Source: Mesorhabditis belari (Eukaryota > Nematoda > Chromadorea > Rhabditida > Rhabditidae). Taken from it: a DNA stretch of 64,000 nt. Position 1 is the stretch's first letter. Each line of letters begins with the position of its first letter. The position numbers and the translations under genes were made by a program. Positions 61,234-64,000 of the stretch are shown piece by piece. The notes beneath the pieces were generated by a model. That model made no database searches. It had not been told where the DNA came from and worked only from the letters and a program-made list of their open reading frames with translations. Location of the stretch: positions 248,001 to 312,000 of the forward strand of contig CAUEEP010000876.1 in NCBI GenBank assembly GCA_958450365.1, given 5' to 3'.

Positions 61234-61502
61234 TACCGTAAATACTGTAATAGTACCCCACCGCCCTCGTACAGTCGCGTAGTCGCAAAAGTTTTTCAGT
61301 ATTTCATTTTTTTCAAAGCACCCCTACTTTCAAGAAATGCGTCTTTGGTATCAAAAAATAGCCCTAAATTCCAGCTATTTTTTGATACCTAAGCGCGCAT
61401 TGTACCATAAATCAGTGTCGAGAAAAACGCGTCCAAAGCTAGACTACGCAACGCTCCGCACCGTCATTATCGGGGTGGGGTACTATTACAGTATTTACGG
61501 TA
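61234..61502. mobile_element. MITE with perfect ~27-bp TIRs (TACCGTAAATACTGTAATAG)
   Basis: 269 bp. TIR TACCGTAAATACTGTAATAG plus TACCCCA at both ends, inverted. The interior has palindromic AAAAAATAGC..GCTATTTTTT blocks. No coding capacity. Second, decayed copy at 58273-58495. Confidence 0.8.
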
Positions 61503-61781
61503 GGCTGTAAATTAAATAGCCAAACTTTTTGAAAAAAGTGGGTTTTAAAAATGATGGCTGAACCAATTGAGATTTAATTTGTATCATACAAAAGATATCT
61601 CTTTTCTCAAATGTCTTTTGAGGGATTTTGAAAAGCTTTTGTTTTTGAACATTTTTGGAGGTGCAAAGAAAAGTTGTCAAAATTGATAAAAACAGAAAAT
61701 CGCCGATTTTACAACATTTTTGACAAGTGCAAAGTGGAGAAATTCTCGAACTTCTTAATATGAATGGGCTAAATCAATCGA

Positions 61782-62381
61782 ATGATTGATCAAACAATTG
61801 ATCAATCGAAAGGAAACGATTTCCAGCGTTTTATTTGGCTTTTTAAAAAGAACAGGGTACTAGAGAAAGGGCGACTTATCCGAACTTTTCAACTCACAAT
61901 TGATGGATCATTTACTGGTGCTAATCAGCTTCTATTCGATCATTGGTTTCCTTCAGTTGACCTTGGATTTTCCCTAAGAGGAAATCAAACAGATTCACTA
62001 ACTCTTGAAGCTCTATTCAAACGAGAAGAATTGAAAGCCACTAAATGCTTTATATTTGAAAATCTCTTCACAAATTATTCCGTTTTCTCGGCTACTCAAG
62101 GAAATTTCTATGCCTTTAAATGTCTTGAAAATAAATGTCCCTTATTGGAGTCGATGGCCAATCGCTGGTCCAGGCCACCAACATTCAATGGTCGAATATC
62201 AACAGTAATGTTATATGGAACATATACTCAACTTCTCGTACGAAATAAAAGTCAAATCGAGTTTGTCGGAGAACATTTGAGCTCAATTGTTCGTCATATT
62301 GCAGAACTTGATGATTTGCTTGTTTGGATTTCCGCACAAACTGGGGAGGAACGCTCGATTCGGCATTTTCAACCGTCGTAG
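61782..62381 (+). CDS. Unrecognised 199-residue ORF, 3' end inside a mariner
   Basis: Intact plus-strand frame from ATG 61782. Composition looks like real protein (RFIWLFKKNRVLEKGRLIRT; DHWFPSVDLGFSLRGNQTDS; MANRWSRPPTFNGRISTVML), reminiscent of nematode F-box-associated C-terminal regions but without a domain I can name. The last ~8 codons lie in mariner sequence, so the original 3' end has been replaced. No upstream F-box exon was found. Confidence 0.45.
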   Translation: MIDQTIDQSKGNDFQRFIWLFKKNRVLEKGRLIRTFQLTIDGSFTGANQLLFDHWFPSVDLGFSLRGNQTDSLTLEALFKREELKATKCFIFENLFTNYSVFSATQGNFYAFKCLENKCPLLESMANRWSRPPTFNGRISTVMLYGTYTQLLVRNKSQIEFVGEHLSSIVRHIAELDDLLVWISAQTGEERSIRHFQPS

Positions 62382-63120
62382 TCGCAAAGTAGTCTTGCAC
62401 CCAAATTTCGACTTCTTCAGGATTGTTAAACTTTTGATCTGCAAGAGAATGTTGCATAGACAGGAACAAGTGGTAATTTGAGGGAGCAATATCAGGCGAA
62501 TATGGCGGATGAGGCACAAGTTTCCAGCCTAATTCTTCTATGGTGTTTTGAGCCGAGTTTGATGTGTGTACCCGGGCATTGTGAGCGAGTAAATGGATTG
62601 TCCTTGGATTAACACCTCTTTCTCGTAGAATTTTATCAACTTTCTTTAGCCGTTCGGCGTAGATTTGAGAAGTTATAGTTTTTAAAGATTTCGTAATTCA
62701 AAATAAACGATTCCTTTCATATTCCAAAAGACCGACAGTATCACTTTCTTTCCGTGAAAATCTGGATGTGGTGTCGGAATCGGCCGTTCTCCTTTGCTCA
62801 ACCATTATCTTTTGCGTGTTGTATTATCGAAATATATCCACTTTTTTTCAATCATCAACATACTTTCAAAAAAAGCACTACCCGTAGCCTTTTTCAATAG
62901 AATCCGAGACAATAAAACTCGATTGGCTTTGTTTTCAGGGCAAATTCATATGGGACCCATTGGCCACAACGATTCCTTTTTCCAATCAACTAAAGGTGTT
63001 GAGAAATTGTGTTCGGATCACATTTAAAGTCTTCTAATTCGGGCAAAGTTTGAATTGGATCCGACTCGACAATCAACTCCGCACTATCGAGGACAACTGG
63101 ACGATATCCAAGAAGATGAT
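62380..63120 (-). mobile_element. Decayed mariner M2 transposase, minus strand
   Basis: Minus strand keeps the N-terminal/linker block near 63120-62930 (complement of GGACAACTGGACGATAT, shared with 33794-33850), ERPIPTPHPDFHGKKVIL near 62790, and PHPPYSPDIAPSNYHLF (third position Asn, not Asp) then FNNPEEVEIWVQDYF near 62400. Several stops. It overlaps the 3' end of the 61782 ORF. Confidence 0.8.
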
Positions 63121-63245
63121 TCTTTCTCATCTTTTAGCAGATTAGGTTGATGCATAAATCTTTTCGTTTCTTTTCGTACTTCCGTTTAAAACCAACAAAT
63201 GCACCAGTTAAACTACGATTTGTTTCATTAGAAAAGTCAATTATT
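63121..63245. other. Spacer between mariner and duplicated block
   Basis: Short AT-rich spacer; no gene or known repeat recognised. Confidence 0.4.
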
Positions 63246-64000
63246 TTTCTGCAAAATAACTTTAAAACGGGTTTAAAATGCCTTATATCTGGATTCCTTT
63301 GGGAGCGTGAAGTCGGGTGGGCAAAAATGGCGACGGCTCGATGATGCGGTTTAGGCATTTTAACTAAAGGAAACCTATCTTCATGTCAATCGATAAAAGT
63401 TAGATACATAGTCAGATTTTCAGAGAAATTCATTCAGCCAATTTCTTCGTAGAGGTTTTTATAGCTTTTTACTTAAAAACACGTTTTCACTCTCGAATTT
63501 GCTTGAAAGTGAACGCAAATTGACTTAAAAAAATAAGAAATTGAACAATAAACACTTTTTATTTAGAGCAAACTATAGATTAATTGGTGAATTTGATATT
63601 TTTTCACGGAAGTACGAAAAAGCATGAAAAGACTTATGCATCAAGCTAATACAAAAGTAATAAACTCCAATTCTAATGTTTTGTAGCGAAAAAAAGCGAA
63701 AAAAACTTTGCTTACAACTTGGTTTGTTAGTTTATTAAATAAATAATAAACCAATCGATCTATGATTTGTTTTATCAGAAAGTCCTACAACTTAATTTTC
63801 AATTTATTTCTTTGTCCAAGCCATATCAGGAGATGGTTTCTTTAATTTCCCTTGTTTTATCGACAAATTCGTTGACGTTTCTTTTGATTGGATTGAAGCG
63901 CCAAAGAGAAGAAATATCTTCAGCACATATCTTCGATAGCTTTCATAGCATGTGAGCAGAACAATTGTGCTAGCCACAGAATGCATTCCGATGAACATTG
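63245..64000. repeat. Segmental duplication, copy 2 (of 16905-17640)
   Basis: Same orientation as copy 1; about 90-95 percent identical by eye. It differs by an insertion (TTATTAAATAAATAATAAAC, also similar to 19185-19230) at 63732-63788. Confidence 0.8.
63804..64000 (-). CDS. Last exon of a second SRH-like receptor (continues beyond window)
   Basis: Minus-strand terminal exon: GMHSVASTIVLLTCYESYRR, YVLKIFLLFGASIQ, ending KPSPDMAWTKK and stop at 63804. It differs from the 17411 paralogue by several substitutions, mostly after ASIQ, and remains open, which suggests both copies were translated. The rest of the gene lies to the right of the window. Confidence 0.7.
   Translation of the reverse strand, partial: MFIGMHSVASTIVLLTCYESYRRYVLKIFLLFGASIQSKETSTNLSIKQGKLKKPSPDMAWTKK

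Overview
The window is a eukaryotic, AT-rich, transposon-loaded segment that looks like a free-living rhabditid-type nematode. The reasons are: very short introns (mostly 38-60 bp, GT..TTTCAG/TTTTAG), nematode serpentine chemoreceptor genes, an expanded intronless F-box family, and a dense mix of Tc1/mariner, hAT and MITE insertions. Genes were rebuilt by hand from splice sites and reading phase. Exon sums divisible by three were the main internal check.

Layout. 1-10936 (minus): one large TRPA-type cation channel locus, ankyrin repeats at the right and transmembrane segments S1-S5 at the left, running off the left edge; several mobile elements sit in its introns. 11.0-14.1 kb: minisatellite and several MITEs. 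14.7-16.9 kb (plus): a decayed hAT transposase with introns. 17.4-19.9 kb (minus): a class H serpentine receptor. 21.2-28.4 kb: Tc1-like elements, a LINE remnant, a mariner remnant and an F-box copy with one nonsense codon. 29.7-32.5 kb (minus): a complete 397-residue serpentine receptor model with a decayed mariner in one intron. 33.5-44.1 kb: mariner, a Tc1-like copy, two intact F-box genes, F-box debris and their duplicated flanks. 45.0-46.0 kb: a fourth, diverged F-box-like gene. 50.2-54.4 kb (plus): a papain-type protease spread over Tc1-like insertions. 55-57 kb: fragments of a protein kinase and of the glycosyltransferase ALG12, then a MITE with a tRNA-like core. 58.1-60.9 kb (plus): a complete six-exon serpentine receptor (343 residues). 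61.8-64.0 kb: an ORF that ends in a mariner, and a second partial copy of the 17-kb receptor region.

The host genes are an environmental-sensing and protein-turnover set typical of nematode chromosome arms: a TRPA channel, chemoreceptors, F-box proteins and a cathepsin. They do not form a pathway. The dominant story is genome dynamics: inverted and direct segmental duplications, insertions confined to introns or splice boundaries, and three groups of DDE transposons in different stages of decay. I found no prokaryote-type system, CRISPR array or obviously new molecular machine. The most unusual items are the extra in-phase exons inside the TRPA gene and the elements placed exactly at its splice sites.
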